Shown piece by piece: positions 28,918 through 36,906 of a stretch of DNA of 64,000 nt. The position numbers and the translations under genes are program-made. The notes beneath the pieces were generated by a model, which saw nothing but the letters and a program-made list of their open reading frames with translations, was not told the origin of the DNA and made no database searches. Origin of the DNA: Kiritimatiellia bacterium. GTDB lineage: Bacteria; Verrucomicrobiota; Kiritimatiellia; UBA8416; JADHWI01. The stretch is from positions 18,668-82,667 of the forward strand of contig JADHWI010000005.1 of assembly GCA_016783565.1 (NCBI GenBank), read 5' to 3'. Positions within the stretch are counted from its first letter, which is position 1. Each line of letters opens with the position of its first letter.

Positions 28918-29823
28918 ATGTTTACAGTGAAATTACAGCTTCCCTCGGATGTAACCGTGTCGGTTTCGGCACTGTTGGAGTTGACAGAACATAGCATCGT
29001 GCAACGCGAAGATCGGGAAACGGGCAAAGCATGGCTGGAGATGTTTTTTTCTACGCGTGATGAAGCCCAGGCGGAGTCTGGAAATCTGGTTTCCATCCTG
29101 GAGCTGTTCGGATGTGAAGATATTGGTCAGCCGGAAGTGGTGGAGAGCCCCGATCGGGATTGGCAGGATGCATGGAAAGAACACTTTCATGCTGTGAAGG
29201 TGTCGTCGCGCCTCACGGTGGCTCCAACTTGGGAGTCAGAGCCGGAAACGGATGGAGAGATAGTGGTTCGGTTGGATCCCGGCATGAGTTTCGGTACGGG
29301 GCAGCATCCCACGACACAAGCATGTCTGGCATTCCTGGATCAGTTGAGTGATTCCGGATGTGACGGTAGCCTGTGTGATGTCGGGTGCGGCTCGGGTATT
29401 CTCAGCATTGCTGCCGCAAAGTTGGGGTTTTCTCCCGTGTTGGCTTTCGATAATGACCCTCTGGCTGTCAAGATCGCGAAAGAGAACCTGGTGTTGAACG
29501 GTGTGAATGATGTGGACGTGCAACAGGTCGATCTTGCAGAGGCGTCGGAAGAGATAACGTCTTGTGATGTGGTGGTTGCCAACATGCTGGCGAATCTTCT
29601 GGATGCATTTGCCTCCTCTATTGCGGCGCGTCTCAAGCCCGGAGCGGCATCACGCTTGATCCTGGCGGGGATGATGGGAGAAGGACAATACGCATGGACG
29701 CGTGCAATGTTTGAAAAGCGGGGTCTGCGTGAGATTGAGCATCAATATGATGGTGACTGGGTAAGTATGGTTTTGGGCTGGCAGACGAACTCGCCTTCCT
29801 TTGACAAGGCAAATGTGCTTTAA
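28918..29823 (+). CDS. prmA: Ribosomal protein L11 methyltransferase
   Basis: PrmA trimethylates ribosomal protein L11. The 301-residue protein has a small N-terminal substrate domain (about 1-95), then WQDAWKEHFHAVKVS, LDPGMSFGTGQHPTTQACL and the SAM-binding DVGCGSGILSIAAAKLG, and VVANMLANLL (the NPPY-like position). ATG at 28918 has AGGA about 11 bases upstream; an in-frame extension back to 28615 overlaps the cstA promoter area and is not supported. Confidence 0.93.
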   Translation: MFTVKLQLPSDVTVSVSALLELTEHSIVQREDRETGKAWLEMFFSTRDEAQAESGNLVSILELFGCEDIGQPEVVESPDRDWQDAWKEHFHAVKVSSRLTVAPTWESEPETDGEIVVRLDPGMSFGTGQHPTTQACLAFLDQLSDSGCDGSLCDVGCGSGILSIAAAKLGFSPVLAFDNDPLAVKIAKENLVLNGVNDVDVQQVDLAEASEEITSCDVVVANMLANLLDAFASSIAARLKPGAASRLILAGMMGEGQYAWTRAMFEKRGLREIEHQYDGDWVSMVLGWQTNSPSFDKANVL

Positions 29824-29842
29824 TGAAAGTGAAGTTTTTGAT

Positions 29843-30562
29843 ATGAGCAACAACCCCATGAAGCAGATTGACGCATTTGATTTTTGGTATGCCGTAAATA
29901 ATACGGAAGTGGTCTTGATGCCTAAAGGGCATTTGGAAACGTTCGGGACGACCGTGTTGCACTATCATTTGATTAGTGAGCTCATGGACTCTGTGGGGCA
30001 AATTCGTGTGCGTGAAGGGCGAATACGTGCGGGTCGCCCGCAAATTGTGACGCCGGAAGCCTATCAGAAGACCCTGTTGGAGGGGTTTGGAGAAGAGGCG
30101 GAACGGTACATTGAATGGATGCGGGAACACGAGCAAGATATGCGTGTGTTGCAATACGGTTACTCTCTGCGGCGCGAGTCATTCAGTGAGCACTTGGTGT
30201 CCGATTCTCTTGCTTCGGTTGCCGAGAGGGTGAAACAGGATGTCAGCGACAGTGAAGATCCTCTCAGTGCGGTTGTCGTGGGGGTGGATAAGCCGTGGGA
30301 TGTGTGTCTGGTGAAACTTTTCAGAGAGGTCATTCAGCAATCTGCGGTGACTAATATCCGCGAGATGGAGCGGAAGCAGTGCTTTGATGATGTGAATGGG
30401 TTGCCGCGTGGTGTGCGGAATGAGATTGAATCGGATTTTTTGCATGCGAGCAAGACCCCGACGCTCGTTAACGCTTTAGCCGAGAAACTACAGCGTCTGG
30501 GCGTGTTTGAAGAGTATGAGGATCGTTTTTTCTCTCTGGTGAAAGCCTCACGAGGGATGTAG
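29843..30562 (+). CDS. Conserved-looking protein of unknown function
   Basis: A 239-residue soluble, mostly helical protein with no signal peptide. Notable features are an N-terminal IDAFDFWYAVNNTEVVLMP, the acidic/basic stretch EEAERYIEWMREHEQDMRV, and a C-terminal helix pair ending VFEEYEDRFFSLVKASR. It lies between prmA and parA, about 40 bases before the latter, on the same strand. I do not recognise it. A chromosome-segregation or ParA-partner role is possible from position alone. ATG at 29843 is used; a frame start at 29801 would overlap prmA. Confidence 0.55.
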   Translation: MSNNPMKQIDAFDFWYAVNNTEVVLMPKGHLETFGTTVLHYHLISELMDSVGQIRVREGRIRAGRPQIVTPEAYQKTLLEGFGEEAERYIEWMREHEQDMRVLQYGYSLRRESFSEHLVSDSLASVAERVKQDVSDSEDPLSAVVVGVDKPWDVCLVKLFREVIQQSAVTNIREMERKQCFDDVNGLPRGVRNEIESDFLHASKTPTLVNALAEKLQRLGVFEEYEDRFFSLVKASRGM

Positions 30563-30602
30563 AGCGGCATGGCTGCAAGTCTTGACTGTGGAGAAGTTGT
30601 GT

Positions 30603-31400
30603 ATGGGTGCGCGAATTATTGCCATAGCGAATCAGAAGGGCGGAGTGGGGAAGACCACTACGGTTATCAGCCTGGCTGCCTGTCTGGGGGAACTCGGTCG
30701 TAAGGTTCTTGTGGTAGATCTTGATCCGCAGGCGAATGCAACCAGTGGCTTGGGATTGCCAATAAAAGAGGGTGGAAGTCTCTATGAGGCCATGCTCAGC
30801 GGCGTGTTGAAGGAAGGGGTTATCCGCGAGACGACTGTAAACAACGTCCATGTGGTTCCATCCGAGCTGGATCTGGCCGGTGCTGAGATTGAGATTGCCC
30901 GACAGGACTCCTATTTGCATTGTGCCAGTCGAGTTCTGAAGCCACTGGTGGCTCGGTCGGACTATGATTTTGTTCTTGTTGATTGCCCGCCATCTCTCGG
31001 CATCCTGACCATGAACGGTCTTACGGCGTCTGATGGCATGGTGGTGCCCATGCAATGTGAGTACTATGCCCTTGAGGGGTTGAGTGTGATAACCAGTCTT
31101 TTGAATCGGGTCCGAAAAAGCGGTGCTAATCCGAATCTACAGCTTGATGGTATTTTGATGACGATGTTTGATAGTCGTACGAATCTTTCTGAGCAGGTTG
31201 TGGCGGAGGTGCGTGAGCATTTTGGCGAGAAGGTGTATCGAACGGTAATTCCGCGCAATGTGCGACTGAGTGAGGCGCCAAGCTACGGACAGCCTATTAC
31301 GCTTTATGATTCTTTCTCGCCAGGCGCACGTGCGTATCGTTTCTTTGCGCGAGAATTCGCAAAATCACAGGCATCCATTACGCCTGCGATTCCTTCTTGA
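30603..31400 (+). CDS. parA: ParA/Soj family partitioning ATPase
   Basis: A 265-residue Walker-type ATPase: deviant Walker A QKGGVGKTTT at residue 10, VVDLDPQANAT (A'), LVDCPPSLG (B), and IPRNVRLSEAPSYGQPI near the C-terminus, which is specific to chromosomal Soj/ParA proteins. It would position chromosome origins with ParB. GGAG lies 10-11 bases before the ATG. No parB follows; instead the gene converges on def and overlaps it by 23 bases. Confidence 0.92.
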   Translation: MGARIIAIANQKGGVGKTTTVISLAACLGELGRKVLVVDLDPQANATSGLGLPIKEGGSLYEAMLSGVLKEGVIRETTVNNVHVVPSELDLAGAEIEIARQDSYLHCASRVLKPLVARSDYDFVLVDCPPSLGILTMNGLTASDGMVVPMQCEYYALEGLSVITSLLNRVRKSGANPNLQLDGILMTMFDSRTNLSEQVVAEVREHFGEKVYRTVIPRNVRLSEAPSYGQPITLYDSFSPGARAYRFFAREFAKSQASITPAIPS

Positions 31401-31929
31401 GGCGTTTAAGGCGGCCTGAGACGGCCATCTTCTGGATGTGAGACATGTGGTCCACAAGCAGGACGCCGTTCAGATGATCAAGTTCGTGCTGAATGGCACG
31501 CGAAAGCAGTCCTTTTGCCTCGACTTCACGGGGGGTTCCTTCTAAATCGAGATATTTACAGGTCACATTCTCAGAACGTTTCACGTTGGCATAAATCTCT
31601 GGAAAGCTCAGGCATCCTTCTTGCCCCACTTGTGACCCGTTATGAGCTGTGATCTCCGGGTTAATCAGTACCATGGGCATAGGGGTGTCTGGATTCTCAT
31701 TGGCGATCTCATCATCCTGATGAGCATACGAGACGTCGATAACGCAGATACGTTCAGTGCGGCCAATCTGTTCGGCCGCAAGTCCTGCTCCGCTGGCCGC
31801 GTACATGGTTTCCAACATGTCTTTGGCAAGGGAACGAATATCTTCCGTTATCGTTATCACGGGCATGCTTTGTTTTCGCAAAACCGCGTCTCCATATGTG
31901 ACAATTTTGTGAACCAATGGCTCCTCCAT
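31378..31929 (-). CDS. def: Peptide deformylase
   Basis: Removes the formyl group from nascent peptides. All three motifs are present in 183 residues: motif 1 GAGLAAEQI (usually GxGLAAPQ, so the proline is Glu here), motif 2 EGCLSFP with the metal cysteine, and motif 3 QHELDHLNG with the HExxH metal site. The C-terminal tail is basic (RLKRLKKE). The 3' end overlaps parA. The motif-1 change is next to the substrate pocket but leaves the metal ligands intact. Confidence 0.94.
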   Translation of the reverse strand: MEEPLVHKIVTYGDAVLRKQSMPVITITEDIRSLAKDMLETMYAASGAGLAAEQIGRTERICVIDVSYAHQDDEIANENPDTPMPMVLINPEITAHNGSQVGQEGCLSFPEIYANVKRSENVTCKYLDLEGTPREVEAKGLLSRAIQHELDHLNGVLLVDHMSHIQKMAVSGRLKRLKKESQA

Positions 31930-31999
31930 CCATCTTGAATAATTAAAATCACCATTATGCTATCATTTCATCCCTGTATCGAAAAGTAGGATTGCTCGC

Positions 32000-32029
32000 T
32001 TGCGCTATAACAAATCTACCCTATATACT
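32000..32029 (+). promoter_or_regulatory. Putative promoter giving a leaderless mRNA
   Basis: TTGCGC (32000-32005) and TATACT (32024-32029) are 18 bases apart. Only eight bases separate the -10 box from the ATG at 32038, so a normal start of transcription would fall on or next to the start codon, and no Shine-Dalgarno is visible before it. Confidence 0.45.
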
Positions 32030-32037
32030 CCGCAAGT

Positions 32038-32808
32038 ATGAATACTAAACTGATTGTAATACCTACGTACGATGAGAAGGACAATGTTGGCCCGATTGCT
32101 GAGGCGGTGTTCGGGATTAGTCCTCAGACAGATATTCTTTTTGTGGATGACAATTCCCCTGACGGTACCGGCGACTTGCTTGACAAAATGCATGCCGCGG
32201 ATGCTCGGGTTAATGTGATGCACCGACAGGAGAAGTCCGGTTTGGGCCGCGCGTATATAGCTGGTTTCAAATGGGCACTTGAGCGTCATTACGAGTTTGT
32301 GTTCGAGATGGATGCCGATTTTTCTCATGATCCTGGTGAAATTCCTCATTTTATGACTGCTGCCGAGAATGCAGACTTGGTTTTGGGGTCACGTTATGTT
32401 GATGGGATCCGCATCACCAATTGGCCGTTGAGTCGGTTGATGCTCAGCAAAAGTGCTGCACTGTACGTGCGCATGATCACAGGGATGCCGGTGACCGATC
32501 CTACGGGTGGATTCAAGTGTTATCGGCGAAACGTGTTGAGCGCCATTGATCTCGATATCATCCAGTCGAATGGGTATTCCTTCCAGGTGGAAATGACGCA
32601 TACAACCTGGAATAAGGGATTTTGTATTGCGGAAATTCCGATTACGTTTGTAGATCGGCGCGCGGGTTATTCCAAAATGAACAGTGTCATTTTCAAGGAG
32701 GCGCTGTGGATGGTTTGGAAACTGGCGTTACGGAATCATTTCCGGCGTAAACCGCAGGTTGTAACTTCAGCGTTGTCCGTCATGGCACCAGAGGAGTCTT
32801 GTTCTTGA
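32038..32808 (+). CDS. Polyprenol-phosphate mannosyltransferase (DPM1-like GT2)
   Basis: A 256-residue GT-A glycosyltransferase without the C-terminal membrane domain. Motifs: VIPTYDEKDNV at the N-terminus, DILFVDDNSPDGTGD, FEMDADFSHDP (DxD metal/nucleotide site), LVLGSRYVDG and DPTGGFKCYRR. It would transfer mannose or a similar sugar from a nucleotide sugar to polyprenyl phosphate at the inner membrane. Coupled to the following prenyltransferase gene by a 4-base overlap, which suggests both act on polyprenyl phosphate. Confidence 0.88.
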   Translation: MNTKLIVIPTYDEKDNVGPIAEAVFGISPQTDILFVDDNSPDGTGDLLDKMHAADARVNVMHRQEKSGLGRAYIAGFKWALERHYEFVFEMDADFSHDPGEIPHFMTAAENADLVLGSRYVDGIRITNWPLSRLMLSKSAALYVRMITGMPVTDPTGGFKCYRRNVLSAIDLDIIQSNGYSFQVEMTHTTWNKGFCIAEIPITFVDRRAGYSKMNSVIFKEALWMVWKLALRNHFRRKPQVVTSALSVMAPEESCS

Positions 32809-33713
32809 GTGCATGGACCTCCAGGTCGATGGATGTTTTGAGAGCCATGCGCCCGGGGCAGTGGACCAAGAATGCAGTGGTCGCTGCAGCCTTCTTTTTT
32901 GCGATTGGAGATAAAGCCCAGTCGCTGGATTTATTTTCCGCCACGATACAGACCATTCTGGCCGTTGTCGCATTTTGCCTCGTGTCGAGTGGCGTCTATG
33001 TGTTTAACGATATTCGTGATCGAGACGCTGACCGGCGACACCCTGAAAAGCGATTTCGCCCTATTGCGGCGGGGCGTATGCCTGTGCGTGATGCGGTCGT
33101 GTTGTCATGTTGCCTTCTGATGGTTGGCATCGGTTTGGCTTCGTGGTTGCATATCAATATGGGCCTGATTGTTTCTTCTTATGTTGGGCTACAGGCGTTA
33201 TATAGCCTGGTGCTCAAGCGTGTGGCGCTGTTGGATATCCTGGTTATTGCGATGGGATTTGTTATTCGGGCACTGGCAGGTGGTTTGGCGTTGAATGTGC
33301 CCGTTTCTCCCTGGTTGCTGATGTGTACGTTCTTACTGGCGCTTTTTCTTGGCGTGTGCAAGCGCCGTCACGAAAAGGTCCAGGTGGGCGATGAGGAGCA
33401 GGTGCAGCGGGAAGCGCTCGAAAAGTACGATACGCGCCTTCTGGATCAGCTCGTTGCGATTACAAGTTCGTCTACGGTGTTATCCTACGCCATCTATACC
33501 TTATCCCCGGAAACTATCGAAAAATTTGGTACTTCTGCGCTGGGATTGACGATACCGTTTGTGGTGTTTGGTGTGTTCCGCTATCTCGATCTGGTTTATC
33601 GGCAGCAATTGGGTGACCGTCCGGAGAAGATCCTGTTAACGGATGTCCCTATTTTGATTAATCTGGCAGCGTATGGAATCACCTTGTTGATTATCTTTGC
33701 ATGCGCTGTCTGA
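32805..33713 (+). CDS. UbiA-superfamily prenyltransferase (decaprenyl-phosphate phosphoribosyltransferase-like)
   Basis: A 302-residue membrane protein with about eight or nine helices. It has MRPGQWTKN near the N-terminus, the UbiA aspartate motif NDIRDRDADRRHPEKRFRPIAAG, and a second motif in YSLVLKRVALLDILVIAMGF. This pattern matches the group that moves phosphoribose to polyprenyl phosphate (DPPR synthase) more than quinone-ring prenyltransferases. Start chosen as TTG 32805 because AGAGGAG lies 8 bases upstream and it overlaps the previous stop; ATG 32829 is the alternative. It converges on the desaturase gene. Confidence 0.8.
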   Translation: MSAWTSRSMDVLRAMRPGQWTKNAVVAAAFFFAIGDKAQSLDLFSATIQTILAVVAFCLVSSGVYVFNDIRDRDADRRHPEKRFRPIAAGRMPVRDAVVLSCCLLMVGIGLASWLHINMGLIVSSYVGLQALYSLVLKRVALLDILVIAMGFVIRALAGGLALNVPVSPWLLMCTFLLALFLGVCKRRHEKVQVGDEEQVQREALEKYDTRLLDQLVAITSSSTVLSYAIYTLSPETIEKFGTSALGLTIPFVVFGVFRYLDLVYRQQLGDRPEKILLTDVPILINLAAYGITLLIIFACAV

Positions 33714-33723
33714 TGGTCCGTGA

Positions 33724-34713
33724 TTATGCCATCCAGTTGAAACGGATTGGGGTTTCATCCGTCGCGGTATCTCGTCGCCTTTCCAAGGCTTTGCGATAGC
33801 GTCCTGGAAGTGCGCATACAAAATCCCTGGCATCCTGCGCTTCGGTGGATAGACCCGTGAGTTGGGCTAGTTCCCATGCGTCGATAAGAAATTCCATGAT
33901 CTCAATGTAGTCGCGCGATGTATAGACTCCTGCGCGCTGCGCAAGGACTTCAAAACGCTTGAAAGCGATGCCTTTTTCGCCCCCGGATTCCCTTAAATTC
34001 ATTGCCGGCATGATGATCTTTTTGCGAAACATATCTGCGATAGCCAGCACGGCTTCGTCGGTATCGATCTCAAGAAATTTCTGGATGAATAATCTATAGG
34101 CTTTGGCATGCCAGCCTTCATCGCCCGCAATGACGCGGTTCATCTTTGCCAGACGTGGCGCACCGGCGGATTCTGCCATTCGGCCAATATTGCGGTGAGA
34201 CCGTAGCGTCGCCAGTTCCTGGAAACTTGTGTAGACAAAAAAGCGGTAGGGATCACTTCCTGTCTGTATATCCATGCCATCGTAAACCAGATGGTGGATG
34301 GTGAGTTCCACTTCGCGCATCTTAACTCTGCCGCAGAGACGCAGGTATGCGGCCAGGACATCGCCATGTCGATTTTCTTCAGCGCACCAGGCCCTGTTCC
34401 AGGCTGCCCAGGGTGTACCGTTCGTGCAGCCCGCCTGCCCGACGCCCTTCATAGACGCCAGCCATTGTGCATATGTGGGCAGAGCTTCCTCGGTGATGGT
34501 GTCGCCCACTAGCGAATTGAGGATGTCCTCAGGAAGTCGAGAGGCCTCCTCTTGCAGCTCGGCAAGGTCTTCTGCGGCTGATTCCGAGGTGAAATCAGGC
34601 AAAAAATCTGAGGGTTGCCACAATTCGTCGGTGGAGCGCAATAGCTTTGGCCATTGTTCATCAATAAATGGTTCCAGGTGCTTCATAACACTTTTTCGTG
34701 ATGCATACATCAT
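33724..34713 (-). CDS. Soluble acyl-ACP desaturase, plant stearoyl-ACP type
   Basis: A 329-residue ferritin-like diiron enzyme. Ligand motifs appear in the plant order: GDTITEEALPTY (Glu75/76), WCAEENRHGD (Glu113, His116), YTSFQELAT (Glu166) and IAGDEGWHAKAY (Glu199, His202). Flanking text is also plant-like (CGRVKMREVE, FLEIDTDEAVLAIADMFRKKI). These enzymes insert a cis double bond into acyl-ACP using oxygen and ferredoxin. AAGGA lies just before ATG 34713; 34710 or 34740 are possible. An oxygen-dependent desaturase implies at least some exposure to air. Family call is strong; the position of the double bond is not predictable. Confidence 0.88.
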   Translation of the reverse strand: MMYASRKSVMKHLEPFIDEQWPKLLRSTDELWQPSDFLPDFTSESAAEDLAELQEEASRLPEDILNSLVGDTITEEALPTYAQWLASMKGVGQAGCTNGTPWAAWNRAWCAEENRHGDVLAAYLRLCGRVKMREVELTIHHLVYDGMDIQTGSDPYRFFVYTSFQELATLRSHRNIGRMAESAGAPRLAKMNRVIAGDEGWHAKAYRLFIQKFLEIDTDEAVLAIADMFRKKIIMPAMNLRESGGEKGIAFKRFEVLAQRAGVYTSRDYIEIMEFLIDAWELAQLTGLSTEAQDARDFVCALPGRYRKALERRRDTATDETPIRFNWMA

Positions 34714-34757
34714 TTTGGTCCTTTTGCGCTGAGTATTCATCTAATTTATTATATGAG

Positions 34758-34784
34758 ACCGACAAGGTAGCATATTGTGTCGGT
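34758..34784. promoter_or_regulatory. Inverted repeat between desaturase and HAD/thiC operon
   Basis: ACCGACA (34758-34764) and TGTCGGT (34778-34784) form a 7-bp dyad with 13 bases between, about 45 bases upstream of the desaturase start on the other strand. Position fits an operator for the desaturase gene, but no regulator is known. Confidence 0.35.
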
Positions 34785-34843
34785 AATGGCGAGCAAAGAA
34801 TGAAGGTGAGGTTTCTGTTCTTTAGACAAGTCCACCGCCGAGG

Positions 34844-34872
34844 TTGACTGTCTCGTGCGATGCCTCTATACT
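34844..34872 (+). promoter_or_regulatory. Sigma-70 promoter of the HAD-thiC-mazG operon
   Basis: TTGACT (34844-34849), 17 bases, TATACT (34867-34872): five of six consensus matches in each box with ideal spacing. A strong AGGAGG (34894-34899) follows, 10 bases before the ATG at 34910. I see no room for, and no sequence resembling, a TPP riboswitch in the short leader. Confidence 0.75.
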
Positions 34873-34909
34873 CCACCACGTTTTTTAATGATCAGGAGGA
34901 AAAAGTCGT

Positions 34910-35620
34910 ATGTCCGATAAGGAAGCCCCGCAGGAAGAAGCCGTCGAAGAAGCGCTCCCAACACGTGCACTGATGTTTGTGCTTGAGGATCTGGCCTTTG
35001 ATGTGCACGAGATTATGTATTCAACGCTCAAAAAGCTGCTCAAGAACCGAGAGATCGATTTGACACAAGCGTTGTTCAGTGCGCATTTTGTCTCAGGTCG
35101 TATCGATAGAAAATTACCTCATTTTCTTCGCGCTGTCGGAAGAGAGCGGCTGTCTGAGGAAAAGTTGATTGCGGAGATTAACGAGGCTATATCGGCTGCC
35201 ATTTTGTCTGAAGATGTACAGACGGGTCTCAAACCTTTGTTGAAAAAGTTTCGAGGCGACGATGTCGCCATAGGTGTGATCAGTCTGCTTAATGATGAGC
35301 AGGCGGAAGCCGTCATTGAAAAGGCTGGACTGGAAGAGTTGATTGACGGTGTCATTTGCTGTGGTCATTCCGGTCTCGCTTTACCTGCTGCAGAGGCTTG
35401 GTGGCGTTTGGTGCGGACCTTGTCCGTGAAGCCCGTACGTAGTGTAGCGGTTTCATCCACTTCTGCGGCGATGCGTGCATCGCTTAAAACGGGTTCGCGC
35501 GCATTCGTGTTGGAGTCGACGTATACAGAGTGTCAGGATTTTGGCGGTGCGGATGCCGTAATATCATCGCTTAAAGATCTGCAGGGAGTTTTGAAAGAGT
35601 GGTTGGACGCCGCAGGATGA
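34910..35620 (+). CDS. Degenerate HAD-like protein upstream of thiC
   Basis: A 236-residue protein with the length and helix-rich cap layout of a beta-phosphoglucomutase-type HAD hydrolase. Motif I, normally FDLDGT, reads LEDLAFD, so the nucleophile position may remain but the second aspartate is Ala. The motif II region is GVISLLND. The acidic motif IV, normally DSxxG, reads VSSTSAAMRASLKTG. The catalytic machinery looks lost, which makes this a probable pseudo-enzyme; the HAD assignment itself is inference. Its stop overlaps the thiC start (ATGA). Confidence 0.5.
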   Translation: MSDKEAPQEEAVEEALPTRALMFVLEDLAFDVHEIMYSTLKKLLKNREIDLTQALFSAHFVSGRIDRKLPHFLRAVGRERLSEEKLIAEINEAISAAILSEDVQTGLKPLLKKFRGDDVAIGVISLLNDEQAEAVIEKAGLEELIDGVICCGHSGLALPAAEAWWRLVRTLSVKPVRSVAVSSTSAAMRASLKTGSRAFVLESTYTECQDFGGADAVISSLKDLQGVLKEWLDAAG

Positions 35621-36906
35621 TGACACAGCTGGCTGCTGCTCTTAACCATACCATCACGCCCGCTATGGAAGCGGCCGCAACGGCCGAGCAGGTTTCTGCG
35701 GAGCTCGTTCGTTCCGAGGTGGCTGCGGGTCGCGCTGTGGTGCCTTGTAATCCTGCGCATCGTGCCTTGGTGCCCGCGGTCGCCGGCCGCTCTTTCAGGA
35801 CCAAGGTGAACGCGAACATCGGCTTTTCTCCCGATCTGTCTTCTCGCCAGGAAGAACAGTGCAAACTCATCGAAGCACTTTCTGCCGGTGCTGATTTTGT
35901 CATGGACTTGAGTGTGGGTAAGGAGCTTGGTCCGATACGTCAGTCGATTCTGGATACCTCTACCGTTGCGGTTGGCACTGTCCCGATTTACGAGGCGTTG
36001 TCGCGCTTGGATGGGGATGGAACTGCGTTGACGGATGAACTGCTTCTGCAGGTGATTACTGAGCAGGCGGAGCAGGGGGTGGATTTCATGACCATTCATG
36101 CGGGACTGCTCAAGGAGCATGTGCCGCTGGCTGTGCGGCGTAAGCTGGGCATTGCGAGTCGGGGTGGGGCAATTCTTGCGGGATGGATGCAGCATCATGA
36201 GCGTCAGAATCCTTTTTACGAGCGTTGGGATGATGTGCTTGAGATTTGCCGTCGTCATGATGTGACGGTTTCGCTTGGGGATGGTTTGCGACCTGGCTGT
36301 TTGGCTGATGCCAGTGATGAAGCGCAGTTTGCAGAACTGGCTGTGCTGGGCGATTTGGTGAAGCGCTGTCGCAGCGCGCACGTGCAGGTGATGGTTGAGG
36401 GGCCGGGGCATGTGCCGTACGACCAGATTCAAATGAATATGGAGCGGCAGCAGGACGTTTGTGACGGTGCGCCTTTCTATGTGCTTGGGCCGCTGGTTAC
36501 GGATGTTGCAGCCGGGTACGATCACATTGCTTGTGCAATCGGTGGTACGGCTGCTGCATACCACGGTGCCTGCTTGCTCTGTTATGTCACGCCATCTGAG
36601 CATCTTGGGCTTCCAACATGCGATGACGTACGCGAGGGCGTCATGGCCTGCCGTATCGCTGCACATGCAGCAGATGTGGCCAGAGGGCTTGCCGGGGCGC
36701 GCGATCTGGACGACCGTATGTCGGAAGCGCGAGCTGAACTGGACTGGGAAACACAGTTTTCTGTGGCGTTGGACGGTGAACGGGCTCGAAAACGTTATTT
36801 AGAGGGAAACCCATCGGCCGGACACGGCAATGATCACTGTTCTATGTGTGGACGTGAATTCTGCGCGGTACGAACCAGTCAGCATTTGCGGGAACAGGCA
36901 AAATGA
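35617..36906 (+). CDS. thiC: Phosphomethylpyrimidine synthase
   Basis: ThiC is a non-canonical radical-SAM enzyme that rearranges aminoimidazole ribotide to HMP-phosphate, the thiamine pyrimidine. The 429-residue protein is the short form without the long N-terminal extension of E. coli ThiC. Visible motifs: KVNANIGFSPD, LGDGLRPGCLADASDEAQ, MVEGPGHVPYDQIQ, and the C-terminal cluster motif CSMCGREFC (CxxCxxxxC). ATGs at 35617 and 35620 are adjacent. The related anaerobic benzimidazole synthase BzaF is similar in length and is an alternative, though less likely. Overlaps mazG by 4 bases. Confidence 0.92.
   Translation: MMTQLAAALNHTITPAMEAAATAEQVSAELVRSEVAAGRAVVPCNPAHRALVPAVAGRSFRTKVNANIGFSPDLSSRQEEQCKLIEALSAGADFVMDLSVGKELGPIRQSILDTSTVAVGTVPIYEALSRLDGDGTALTDELLLQVITEQAEQGVDFMTIHAGLLKEHVPLAVRRKLGIASRGGAILAGWMQHHERQNPFYERWDDVLEICRRHDVTVSLGDGLRPGCLADASDEAQFAELAVLGDLVKRCRSAHVQVMVEGPGHVPYDQIQMNMERQQDVCDGAPFYVLGPLVTDVAAGYDHIACAIGGTAAAYHGACLLCYVTPSEHLGLPTCDDVREGVMACRIAAHAADVARGLAGARDLDDRMSEARAELDWETQFSVALDGERARKRYLEGNPSAGHGNDHCSMCGREFCAVRTSQHLREQAK

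Noticed and set aside
34873..34909. TPP riboswitch ahead of the thiC operon
   Set aside because: The leader from the predicted start to the ATG is only about 30 bases and lacks the conserved THI-box sequences.
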